Of a stretch of DNA of 64,000 nt, positions 1 through 11,200 are shown one piece after another (position 1 is the stretch's first letter; each line of letters begins with the position of its first letter). Source of the stretch: Taeniopygia guttata (lineage: Eukaryota; Chordata; Aves; Passeriformes; Estrildidae). The DNA is taken from assembly GCF_048771995.1 (NCBI RefSeq), contig NC_133063.1, forward strand, positions 72,466,014-72,530,013, in the 5' to 3' direction. A program made the translations under genes and the position numbers. A model generated the notes under the pieces. It was not told the DNA's origin and did not search any database. It was given only the letters and a program-made list of their open reading frames with translations.

Positions 1-3000
1 TCTTGAACCTAATTTTCCAATCTTCTTTCAGTCCCTGGATTAAGGTTTGGAACCTTGAAAAATAGGTGATTACCAATGAAAACAGAGGAAAAAATGTTGT
101 GGAGCACTTTAGTCTTCTTCATGTCATTTCCACTTGTTTTCCTGTGAACAGGAAGATTAATTTCATTAGTAAAGTCTAAATATTTACTCATGTTGACACG
201 CAGACAGAACTTCAGGATAAAATTTAAACTGTTTAACATAATGTTATTGTCCATATTCTCTCTGAGAGTACATTTACCTTCAACGGGTTGACACAGCTTC
301 AGATGCAGGGAAGGTTTGAGTAGGAAGCTGCTGCAACATAGGTACAAAATAGGGTATGTTCATTGATAACACAACTACAGCAATTTTGGCAAATTCCTTC
401 CTCTACAATTAATTCAGCTAAATGAGACTCAAGACTGCAAAAATATATTTTTGATTTTGTAAGTATCCCTACTAAAAAAAGAATAAAATCCACACAATAT
501 TTCACAATATGTATAAATTTTAGCTGTAATTATATTATAACTTTTAAAAGCTTTTCCATCTGATTTGGAACATGTATTTCAGTTATGTTTATTTCTGTTA
601 AAAAGCCATCCAGAGTATTTTTGTTCTTATTTTCCATGATTATAGACTATATATAATAGGTATTATATACATATTACTATATATATTAGGTAATATTTTT
701 TGATACAAGAAATAGAGTTATTTATCATACAAGAATTGTTGATTTGCATAAACATTTTAGTTTTGGTCTCTTCTGATGCCTTTTTTCAGGCCATTATCAA
801 ACCCCTTTTTTCTTTCTTTGTCATAGTAAGTCCCAAAATAAATTAAATGTCCTTTCTCCTTTTGGTATTTTTGACAAGAAATCAATTTGCTTGTGTTTAT
901 GAGAGATGATGTCCTTGAGTGAAATAAGCACAGTTCATCATTCTGCTCCCCATTGAACTCATGATCTTGAAGTATTCTTGGGCACGATGAAAAAGCCCAC
1001 ATGGTTAGATTAGTACATAGATATTGTACATATTTAGTCTTGATGAAGACTAATCTAATTTCACCTCCACTGAAAAACAAAAAGGTGGGGTTTTTTTGTT
1101 TTTTGTTTTTTTTTTCTTGTTGTGCTATTATTAGAATTATTAAAATATTCCAGTTTTTTTCCAATATGATTAGTACATTGGAAACAACAATAAAATTATT
1201 TTTGTCTTCTTTTTTCTTACTTTTTTGAGCAGGGTGTGCTTGAAATCTCTCTATGCCATTCATATATTTGACAGCTTCTAAGGCTAACATATGAGATCTT
1301 AATACACTATAAAAATAGCCCTAAGTGCCTCCATTTCACAAAGAAGCAGAATCTGATCATTTTTGCTTAATATACTACTTTAATTCTTGTCTAAAACATA
1401 CATAGTTCCTCCATATATTTTATTATACATTGCAGCTTAAAATGCTGCTTTGGAATGACAGTGCAAAAACAAGCTGCTAACTGAAAAAAAAGTTTGATGT
1501 TTGAATGCCCATATCTCTAAAAATCAGATCTTCAGTGTTCTTCAGGGAAACGAGTAGAACAACTTATGGAATTAAATTAAAGCAGACTCAGATGAAAAGC
1601 AATTGTGGTTCAGCCAGGCTCAGTTGTATCACTCAGGAAACAGTGCTCATCCTCCACCCTGGAGATGACCTCACTGTGTATAACCATTACTGCAGAGACC
1701 TCTGTTTTGGAAAATAAGTCAGATATTATCACAGGCATAAAACAAAGATCTTTCTTACAACTGCCTTTTCATGAAAATAAAATTACAGTGCCTAACTTGC
1801 TTTAAAATGAAAAACTATTTCACATGTTTTCTTTCAGTATTCTGCAATAAACCTTTTCCATGAGATAAACTCATGACTGGTGTCAATGCCTGCCCATATC
1901 TGTCTTAATACCTGCAAGAATTCCAATCTCCTACTCAGGCCATCACATGACCCAAAAAAAACTCTTAATGTTTAATATCTGCAGTGAACATGTATAATTT
2001 CTGCCAGTGTTCAGGACTTTTAGACCTAATGTGACATTTACACAAAATGCTGTAATGAAAAACGTAGTTGGGCAATCAGAAGTTTTAATCATAAGCTTTA
2101 ATTTTAAGATTCTTTCAAATATTTTGTGATGGAAAATGAGACAGAGCTTAAAAAAGCTTCAATATCTTTTCTCCAAATCAGATACGATCTAAAAGCTTTA
2201 AACCAAGATGAAATGTATTTACCAGAAATTTTATCTGGCATTGGATTCTGCCTCTCTTTAGCTTAGCAGGAATCACTTATACAAAAAATCTCAAAATGTT
2301 AAAGAAAAAAACCCTCTCTTTTCCTGTATTAGTTTACATCAGGGAATATTTCTACTTAGTTTCAAACTTTATTCTTCACAATTTGTTTCAACCTTTATAT
2401 TCTTATAATTTGCAATTTAATAGTTGGGTATTTTAATGTTTATAAATTCTGGTGGTTTACCTAAATAAGTTTCCTGTTTTTCAAGTATCACATCTGGGAG
2501 ATGGGAGTGTCTAGGAGAAGACATCACGTGCAACGTGGATGGGACAGCTGAAGGAAGGGACGACTGTGCTGATGGCAGGTGCTAAACAGACACCTTTGTA
2601 ATAAGTAACACCCCTGAGTTTTTGCTTACATGGATTTGAAAATTAATAGGGCTTCACTGTCTTCTTTCTTGTTTTCCTGATGGTTTGTATCATAGACTGT
2701 GAAAGAAGGTTTGTACACATTAATTTGTTACTCAGACTTGAGCTCCTGCTACACAGACCCTGAGCAATGTGCCTGTTGTAGGAAAAAACCCCAGCACTTT
2801 ATAGCAGGGACTGAATAGAAACAATTATTTTTCTCTTCTTGCTCATGTTTGGACCTGCAGAGAACCAGTTTGATCTCTCAAATTAGATTTGCCTAAAGGA
2901 TCTCAGACCACACCACAGCTAACCTCTCAGTGTTGACTTCATCATGATGCTTTGATAAAATATATACTACCCAATGACATTCTTTATGCTTATTTTAATA

Positions 3001-3993
3001 TTCTTGTAAGACTATGCTACCTTAACAGCACGTTTTTTTCATTTGTACATGTAGCTTAACACCAATCACCATTTCTATTTTTAAAGAATATATATATTCA
3101 GACTACTTATTGAGTTTATATTCTTCTTCATTTTAATCTTTCTACTTCTACAACATAGTTTAGGTGAAAATCAGGTAGCTGTACAAATTTCATTCCCTAA
3201 AGATGCATAGTCATAATTCCTATACTTATTTTTAAAAAAATAATGAATTACATTTGGTAAAGAAAATCCTTTCTGGAATTATTTGTTGAATTACAAATAA
3301 TTTGATCAGAAACATTAACCTAATCTTACTGGACCTAGAATAAAACAGAAATAGCTTTCCTAAAATTTATTGCTGCATAAAATATGAATTTGTAATATCA
3401 TTGCTGCCCAAATGAACTCAGACATGCTGAGAGGAACAGTCTGAGCAATTCTTTAATGATTTAAGTCCAATGAATGACACTGTTTTTTTCCTAGTCATTA
3501 CTTTTGTATTATGAATAGAATATAAATGTTGTTTATGTCAAAAAAGTGAAGGGAAAAAGACCGCAATAGTCTTCCTTTTCCTTTTAACGCAAACATTCCT
3601 AACTTTCAATACATTTCATGTGACTGAATAAAACTGATAAATCAAAGGATTCAAAGAATTCTCTTAGGACTAGAAGTATGTATATGAGCTTGTTTTAAGT
3701 AAAGCAACTCTATTAACATTTCTAAGTCAATACATAAATTCATTATCAAACATTGTGTCTCTTCCCCAGCAAGGAAGCCTCTTTCAGGGAGCCTGTTCCC
3801 AGATAAAAACTTGTCTCATTGCTTGCTGAGAGACAGACACAGGAGAGAGCAGTCCTTGGTGTACTAGCTGAGCAATCATAGCAGTGAGGACTCAACCTAC
3901 AAGCCTGACGCTGGCTTTTTGAAAACTGTAGTATGACTTTCTCCATGAGTAACAAACACAGCTTGGGCTGAGAAGGGTTTGAGAAAAATCCTG
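1..3993. other. AT-rich intergenic DNA upstream of TYRP1
   Basis: No exon, RNA gene or recognisable transposon was found apart from the duplicated block at 3012-3259, listed separately. Open frames here are short, AT-biased and lack recognisable domains. Two E-boxes of the kind bound by MITF-family factors occur: TCACATGA at 1943-1950 and TCACGTG at 2524-2530. Such short motifs also arise by chance, so no function is claimed. Confidence 0.6.
3012..3259 (+). repeat. Copy A of a local direct duplication
   Basis: This block matches 8001-8267 in the same orientation and order. Shared landmarks include a CTACCTTA-CAGCAC start, TTTGTACAT, ATCACCATTT, a run of ATATATA, the exact string GGTTTAGGTGAAAATCAGGT in copy B (AGTTTAGGTGAAAATCAGGT here), AGCTGTACA, AGTCATAATTCCT and a TAATGAATTACATT end. 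Identity looks like roughly 75-80% by eye. It may be a tandem-type segmental duplication or two copies of an old interspersed repeat that I cannot name. Confidence 0.8.
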
Positions 3994-4655
3994 CAGAGAA
4001 GCACTGGGGTTTGAGGGTTGACAAAACGCTCAACATGACCAGGCAATGAGCATTCACATCCTGGAAAGCCAAACGTGTCCTGGGCTGCATCCAAAGCAGC
4101 GTGGCCAACAGGGCCAGGGAGGGGGTTCTGCCCCTCTGCTCTGCTCTGCTGAGACCCCACCTGCAGGGCCACATCAGCTCTGGTCCTCCCATCATCAAAA
4201 GGACAGGGAACCATCAGAGAAAATTCAAAGGAGTCCACAGGGCTGATAAGGGGACTGAAGAACCTCTCCTATGAAGACAGGCTGAGAAATATGGGGCTGC
4301 ACTGCCTGGAGAAGAGAAGGTTGTGTGGAGACCTCACAGCAACTTTCAACTATCTGACAGGAGCCTACAGGGACTCCTCATCAGGAGCTGTAGTGATTGG
4401 ATAAGTTGGAATGGCTTTAAACTGAAAAGGAATATGTTTAGATTAGCTATAACAAAGAAATTCTTTTCAAGGAAGGTGGTGAGTAACTGAACACATATCC
4501 AAAGAAGTTGTGGATGCCCCATCCCTGGCAGTATTCAAAGCCAGGCTGGATAGGGTCTTAAGTAACTTGGTTTAGTGAGAAGTGTCTCTGCTCACAACAA
4601 GTAGGGTTGAGTCTGGATGATCTTTAAGGTCACTTCCAACCCAAACCCTTACAAA
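3994..4655 (+). mobile_element. CR1 LINE, 3' fragment (+)
   Basis: This is a 5'-truncated chicken-repeat-1 copy. It carries the end of the reverse-transcriptase ORF and the 3' UTR in usual order: the CTGGGCTGCATC-AAAGCAG block, CTGCCCCTCTGCTCTGCTCTG, TGAAGACAGGCTGAGA, TGGAGAAGAGAAGG, TTGTGGATGCCCCATCCCTG, GCCAGGCTGGATAGGG, and the hallmark 3' end GATGATCTTTAAGGTCACTT followed by CCAACCCAAACCCTTA. An A-run follows. Indels and stops show it is a fossil. Open frames on either strand here are by-products. Confidence 0.92.
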
Positions 4656-5054
4656 AAAAAAAATTATAGTCATCCTCTAGCACCCATGACAGAGAACCTT
4701 TCTGGGACCTACAACTCATAGTTTTTGCTATTCAGTAACTGTTGGAAAAGCTTAGAAAAAACTTTCTAATTATTTATCTAGTTTGGAATTCATGAATTGG
4801 AATATCAGTGTCTTTTCTAGTTGAATACTGTTTAGTGTGTCAAAAATAAGGCAGTGCCAACCTCAGGATCATTTTCTTCTATGTATTTGATGTTTCAATG
4901 CCTGTCTTTTTAATTTAAATTATGATATTTAATTTAAATTGTGGTGTTACCAGGCATTATTGTTGCAATAAATAAGTAAAAATAATAAAATTAAATTGTT
5001 GTCATCTATTGATATTACCGTTTAAAAAATACTTTTTCAGGGTCCTTTAAAATA
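4656..5054. other. AT-rich spacer between two CR1 copies
   Basis: Short AT-rich stretch with TTTAATTTAAATT-type runs around 4911-4940. No gene, RNA or recognisable element was seen. Confidence 0.6.
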
Positions 5055-5313
5055 TATTTCACAGAATCTCAGAAAGACTATTCTGAGAAGGGATTTTGCA
5101 GCTTTCTGATCCAAACTTCTGCTCAAGCAGAGTCACTTGGAGCCAATTTCCAAGACCATGTTTAGGTGACTTTTGAATATCTTCAAAGATTGAGAGTGCA
5201 CAATGCCTCTGGGCAATCTTAGCTAGTGCTCTGTCACCCTCACTGTGACAAAGTGATGCTTAGAGGGAATCTCCAGTGTTCATGCTTGTGTCCATTGCCT
5301 CTTCCTCTGAGAC
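5055..5313 (-). mobile_element. CR1 LINE (-), 3' half, interrupted by a solo LTR
   Basis: Reads as the reverse complement of a CR1 3' region. It begins with the CACAGAATCTCAGAAAGA head (complement of the CR1 tail). Next come the CTGATCCAAACTTCTGCTCAAGCAGAGTCA block, GAATATCTTCAAAGATTGAGA, TCTGGGCAATCTTAG, GTGCTCTGTCACCCTCACTGTGA and TGTCCATTGCC. The same element resumes at 5761: the sequences on either side of the LTR join in register with the CR1 order, so both pieces are one insertion. Confidence 0.88.
5310..5313. repeat. Left target-site duplication AGAC of the solo LTR
   Basis: AGAC lies directly left of the TG that opens the LTR and recurs at 5761-5764 directly right of the terminal CA. 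Read together with the host CR1, one AGAC is expected, so the second copy is the duplication. Extending to five bases gives GAGAC against AAGAC, so a 5-bp duplication with one later change is also possible. Confidence 0.7.
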
Positions 5314-5760
5314 TGACCATGATGCCTCAGGTTTAAGCTTTTGTATTTTTCAGATTCCGTGCTGCTTTAGTGTGTGGGTCTGGGCTTCATATAAGGGGAT
5401 AGTAAGTTCTCTTCACAGAATAGGTAGACAAAACAATTCCTTCTCTAGCTGGGGACAAAGGACAGCCAATCTAGATCTGAGGCCCAAGAGCATAAACAAG
5501 GGAGGACTAAAGAGAGAAAAACAAGGAGGATGGGAATTCATGGGCTAGAACTGTAACTGGACAATTAGCTCCAATATGCTAATGGCCTAAAACATAAAAG
5601 CGTGAGAACCCATGAATGGTCGTCCTTTTTTTGAGACAATTTTGGGTTCTAGCCCTGGCCAGGTTCTTGTGCTGCCCAAGGTGGATCTATTGAGGCCTCC
5701 AAATAAATACCTACTTTATTGTTTAACTTCATATAGTCTCTGTTTAGGTCAGCCTTCACA
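5314..5760 (+). mobile_element. Solo LTR (447 bp) inserted in a CR1
   Basis: The segment starts TG (5314) and ends CA (5760) and is flanked by AGAC on both sides. It has TATA-like stretches (CATATAAGG near 5389, ACATAAAAG near 5591) and a poly(A) signal AATAAA at 5702-5707 about 50 bp from its right end, as LTRs do. No internal retroviral coding sequence is present, so it is a solo LTR left by LTR-LTR recombination. Its family is uncertain: it looks like an avian ERV LTR, and the 4-5 bp target duplication fits class I or ERVL better than class II. Confidence 0.8.
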
Positions 5761-6160
5761 AGACTGAAAACAGCCTGACTTTGTCTTCTTTACTCACTTG
5801 CTCTTATTCCTAGGCTATGCATATACACTGATAGGACACAACTGAGGCCTTCATTTCTTCAGGGTGAATTACCCCAGGTCTCTTAGCCTTTTGCTTTAGA
5901 AGAGATACTTCAGTCCCTTCAACATCTTCAGGCTTCTTGTTGGATTCTCTCCACTGTGTCCATACCTACCTTGTATTGAGGAGCACAAAACTGGACACAG
6001 TACTCTATGTATGGCCTCACCAGTGATGAATAAAAGGGTGGAATCACCTTTCTCAGTCTGTGTCAATACTGTGCTAATGTGTCCTATATAAATATTATTT
6101 ACCTTCCTTGGCAAGGAAGACACTGCTGGCTTACATTCAACTTGGTGTCCATCAGGAAAA
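5761..6160 (-). mobile_element. CR1 LINE (-), continuation right of the solo LTR
   Basis: This is the remainder of the CR1 begun at 5055. Landmarks in reverse orientation include TGAAAACAGCCTGACTTTGT, CTCTTAGCCTTTTGCTTTAGAAGAGA, TACTTCAGTCCCTTCAACATCTTC, TTGGATTCTCTCCA, GGAGCACAAAACTGGACACA, GTACTCTATGTATGGCCTCA, CCAGTGATGAATAAAAGGG and CATTCAACTTGGTGTCCATCAGGA. Heavily mutated and not coding. The left junction carries the second AGAC copy (5761-5764). Confidence 0.88.
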
Positions 6161-8000
6161 CCTGCTTTCCATTGTCACATTTACCACACTTATGATCAAA
6201 CATGGTTTAATCATTGATTTGCCGATGATGGCACAGACTATCACACTGTGGTTATGAACAAAATCTTGGATGTACCATAATAGTGACAGTTAATAAAGGA
6301 ATCATATATTTTAACTTTTGCAAAAATGCTGAGACTACATCTAGGTCTACAGTCTGACAAAGTACATTGTAACTTAAGTAAAATTAAGAGAAAATTGAGC
6401 TTCAATAATAATTGCTTTCATTGGAAAGAAATTTATTATACCTACCATTATAGATTTGATACAATTTGATACAATTTGACACAAGTATACAATTTAAATG
6501 TCTTAAAGAATCACTTTGTATGATGATTGTAGGGTTTAATTGAAATTTTAAAAAAACATGCACATGCAAATGGTTGTCAAATGTACAGTGTAAATGTCAG
6601 TAAGGTTTTTTGAGTCAGAACTTTTTAGTCAGAAGCTCAATGCTCAGTTCATGTCAGCCAACTTTTATCTTCTACACCTGAATTAGCTGTGCATGGCTGT
6701 CATTGCAGCAAATGGTGGGAAAAAGGTGCTGTTAGAACACAGAATCATCCTCTGTGTTTAATATTTTTATTTTGGAATCAGACACATCGCATTCTTTCTA
6801 TAGGCTGAAAAATTAACCTGCCATGACTAGTTCACATGCTTATTTCCACAGGCAGAGATTGTAAATTCTAGCCCTGGAGCCCAATCTAAATTGGCCATCA
6901 TGTTGAACCTTAACTGTTATTTCTGTTCTCTTATGTATAGTGTATCATTTTTGCTAAATTCAACACTTACAAGTAAAAAAGACTCTGAAGAAAGCATACA
7001 AAATCAAAATACTTGGATGCTTTCAATGGGAAAATTTCCTCTCTGACGTATCATACAGTGGCTCAAAATTCAGGCATGCTAGTAACTCACAATTTTCAGA
7101 GCCATCTCACAAAAATTGCTGATCACTGACATACAGCTGCAATTGCTAAAATGTCGAAATACAGCTATACTCTCATAGCTATACAGCTATGTGATTTCAT
7201 TGCAATTTGGAGGGATCAGGGCAATGAGGGAGAGCTTCTCTGAATGAGATTTGCACCACTTCAACAATCCTATTTCCAGTATATTTCACTGAAGAGGTCT
7301 TCATATAGTGGAAGAGGATGCCATTCATACATCTGACATATTTCACTTCCCTCAACCCCACTCCCCACAGACTAGATGTCATGGCATTGGATAGGTGCTT
7401 AACAGGCCCTGTTCTCTATCTTACTGATTAAATTGTTCATGACAACATTTCTAAATGCCTGTTCTTTCAGTAAATACATTTTCTGAAAGATGATAAAAAA
7501 TGTGGTTATCAATCCTTTTGCTCTCTCTCCAAAAACAGTAGAAACAGTATATATATAACCTATATTTGCTTATTTTCACCTTTTCTAACCATGTTTACTT
7601 CTAAAAGCAGATGTCAGTGTAATGTATTTGGTGAAATACTGTGAAGAAATCTCACTGAGGTCCATCTGATCACCAGTCCTTTTATCTGTAGAACTAACCA
7701 CCTGGATTTGTTACATTATTCCTGCATATGAGTAGTCTATTGTACAGGCTTTTGCTGCCAAAAAGCAAATTCTTTAATCAGAGCATTCTGAGCCCACAAA
7801 AGTCCAAGACAACTCCATCTCTTGGAAATGTCCATTGAACACAAAACCAAAGCACATCACTTTTTAGTTCCAAAAAGTTCTCTCTTATTTTTTCCTCTGA
7901 CATTCTTGCCATAGCAAGAGTTAATTGCAAATATATACAAAATAATTTGATATATTTAGCCTTAAACTAGTTTTTGTCATGTCCCCATATGTCTTTATAC
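6161..8000. other. AT-rich intergenic DNA
   Basis: No gene or named repeat was recognised. A short imprecise tandem of ACAATTTGATACAATTTGAC lies near 6470-6500. The small open frames have no recognisable content. Confidence 0.55.
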
Positions 8001-8267
8001 AACTACCTTAGCAGCACTTTTTTTTAAATTTGTACATATAACTTGATATCAATCACCATTTTTATTTTTAACGAATATATATAATCATACTACCCTTTCA
8101 GTTTATTTTTTTTCTTCATTTTTATCTTTCTACTCTTACATCATGGTTTAGGTGAAAATCAGGTAGCTGTACATATTTCACTCCCTTAATTATAGTCATA
8201 ATTCCTGTAGTTCATTATTAAGAATTAAGTAGATTTTTTTTAAATACTAATGAATTACATTCAGTAT
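8001..8267 (+). repeat. Copy B of the local direct duplication
   Basis: Diverged second copy of 3012-3259, same strand, about 5 kb downstream. The best-preserved core is the GGTGAAAATCAGGTAGCTGTACA stretch near 8151-8173. Copy B has a longer T-run insertion before the TAATGAATTACATT end. No target-site duplication or terminal repeat was seen around either copy. Confidence 0.8.
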
Positions 8268-11200
8268 GACAATAAATTTGTAAGGACAGTACAATTTGTT
8301 CTGCAAGAGAAAAATAATCTAGCCTTCCTCAAACTCAATAAACAATTAATTAATTAATTTTCCTTCTGCAAATCAATTTTATATTTAGTAATTTTGTATT
8401 TAGTATATCTGCAGTAGAATATAAATGACAGGTTTGTCTTGCTTAAACTCTAATACAGTTTTTATTAAAACTCTCGGGTTTTACATTACTGAACAACTTT
8501 TCAAATACTTGAATATGAAGTCTGACATACAGTCTCAAACATTCAGGTATTTTTAAGATGAATACTACCTCCTCAATATTTAGCATAATGTTATTTCCAG
8601 TGGTACTCTCCCTTATAAATATTGTATTTCTCTATGACCAGGACATAATGAGATATATTCATCTAAATTAACTCAGTCATGAGTACTGTGTATTCTGGGA
8701 ACAACAGCTAACAGTACTTACAGAAAGTTGAGACCCAAACCCCCTTGTTCTGCATATAGACATGTTCTGTACTGTTTCTAACTCCTCTTTCACAATCAAC
8801 TATTTAACAGGGTGATGGTTATGGAGAAATTTCTTTTTAGTACAAACACATGAAGACTTTAGATTGAAATTATATTCAAATGCTACACGGCTTTTACTAA
8901 TTTCACATCAATAATTTTTCACCCTTTGCATTGATTTCTCTTTTCTATCAAACAGAAGCTAATTCTGATCACTTGAAAGAGACTTCCCTGCCTATTTCCC
9001 TGCCCTTTGACAATATTTCATTCATTACTATGTATAACCATGTCACCTATTTTTATCTCCCACAGGATCAGACATAATTTTTCCTTTTTTGAATGCATTT
9101 TGCTTTTTCTTAGGCTGCCATCAGACTTGACACGAACACCTATGCACATTTATAATACTTTTTCACCTATTTCCTACAAAATTTCATATCTGTAATGTCC
9201 ACTAAAAGTACTAATAATAGTTGTCCTGTTATTCTGCTGAAGCATATCCTTTTAACACTACAAGCATTATCCTGAGTGGGCTTGTCTTTCTGTTTCTGAA
9301 TATCTGTAGTTTCTTGTCTTATGTCAGGTTTAATTTTGCTTTGTGCGTTTTACCATATTTGACACTATTGATTCCTAAACAAGGCTTTTAAATGCAGTAA
9401 CAATAGCAATTAATTAATCATTTTATCAATGAGCCCAGCACCACCCACACTCTGCCATAAAAATATAATTTGAATTGTGATTGATGCACTTGCAGTCTTA
9501 TGGGAGGAAGAAGCATAGGCTAAACAAAAGAGGAACCAGAGAGGAACCTTTATCGAAGAAATGAAGGAAACTGCCTCCAAAGGGCTACAATGCATTAAGA
9601 AAACCTTGGAAATTACCAAGAACTGCAACTGCAAAATTTTGAAAGGAATTTCATTATTCCATTTTTCAAGTAGACATTATTTGTTTACTATATAAATTTA
9701 TACAAGAGCTGTCTTATATTTCTTAAATTTGACAGTCCTTTTTTAAAAAATTAGGTCTTTGTTTTCCCTGAATTCAAGTCTATCCTTAGATGAAAAAAAA
9801 TATTATTTACATACCCTGAAAAGTGTGTGTGAGGCATGCAAGCATCTCAACTCTTTTTTAAACAAGATGTAGCTCTGATGGCAAGAACTTTGTAAGATTC
9901 AACAACAAATTGTTATTGCTACTAAAAACAAGATTGAAACATTTTTGAGGAACCATTTCTGCTTGAGATGCTAGCAGGATGGAAGTGTGCTGATGGTAAA
10001 ATACCATGCAAAACAAAAAATCATGACAACGAGGCTGGTCAACCTAACATCAATCCAACCCTCAAAAAACATGGAAAATTTAATAGATTATCTATTCAAA
10101 ATAGATTGATAGATGTGATAGAATTAATAGAAGAGTGCATCAATAATCTTTAAAAGAGTGGTTTTTTTCTTCCAAAGTCTCCAAGTTCATAAAAAAATGC
10201 AGAAAGATATATGCAACCATGGCTAAATGTTCTGTCACTTATGTCTTACAAAAATCAATGCAAGAAATATGATTAACTAAAAATATTGTCCTACTCTGAA
10301 AAAGATGCATTTACAGTAATCATCTGTTTCATGAGCATTTCATTCACCAAATAATTCAATATTTTCTATACTTATATATGTCCATCATCATTAGACATAT
10401 TTCTCTTACATGCTTATTTGATCATCTTATTTGTTCATTAATTTCCTTGGGAAGTCCTTCTAGTCAATAGAAAAAATTACAAAGTCTTACATGATATCTA
10501 CAACATACCTGTAAATCTCTCTGCATATTGGAGCCATTGGTACTCATGGTATTTAGAAGTAGCCTGTGATAATTGCCTGAAATGCACACATAGAGTTTTG
10601 ACTTCCATTGCTTCCACAATATTAGAATCAGACTTCACAGCTGATCTTTTTCATTGTGATACGAGATCCCCTAGGGCTTCGCATTAGTGTATCTATTCTT
10701 TTTTAAATATTCATTCAATTAAGGCTTTCTGAGCAGGACGTGGTAGTTTCATCATCAAAATATTTCATGTTGCCTTTTATCAACTGTTCACAGAAGTGAA
10801 GGTTTGACAGCATTTCTTTTTTGCTTGTTCAGGGAGCTTTTCCTCTGAAATATACCCAATGTAGAGCCCTAAATTCATTTAGACAACACTAAAAAATTAA
10901 GTGTGCACAGGAGTTGTAATTGTATCTATTGTTGTTAGATTTTAATGTATAGATTTTCTACTATGCTGCAGAGGTTCATAAGGTTTGTGGGGGTTTTTTT
11001 GAGAAATAAAGTTTTTTGTAGGCTTATGAGCTAGCTCATAATATACAGTAAGGGATAATGTAAATATCCTTTACACATTATCAGATACATCAAGGATTTT
11101 TATTTGATCTGTGACATTGAAGATATCAAGTTTTAATGAGATTTATCAGGCCTGCTCAAAAGTGAAATTCCCTAGGGTTATGTTCGACTTATGGGACTTA

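Noticed and set aside
757..1290. 177-codon minus-strand frame near the left side
   Set aside because: Lys/Asn/Phe-rich, matches AT-rich composition, no domain, and no splice or promoter context.
3746..4246. Open frames of 66-150 codons around 3746-4246
   Set aside because: They lie largely in or against a CR1 LINE fragment or its flank, not in a host gene.
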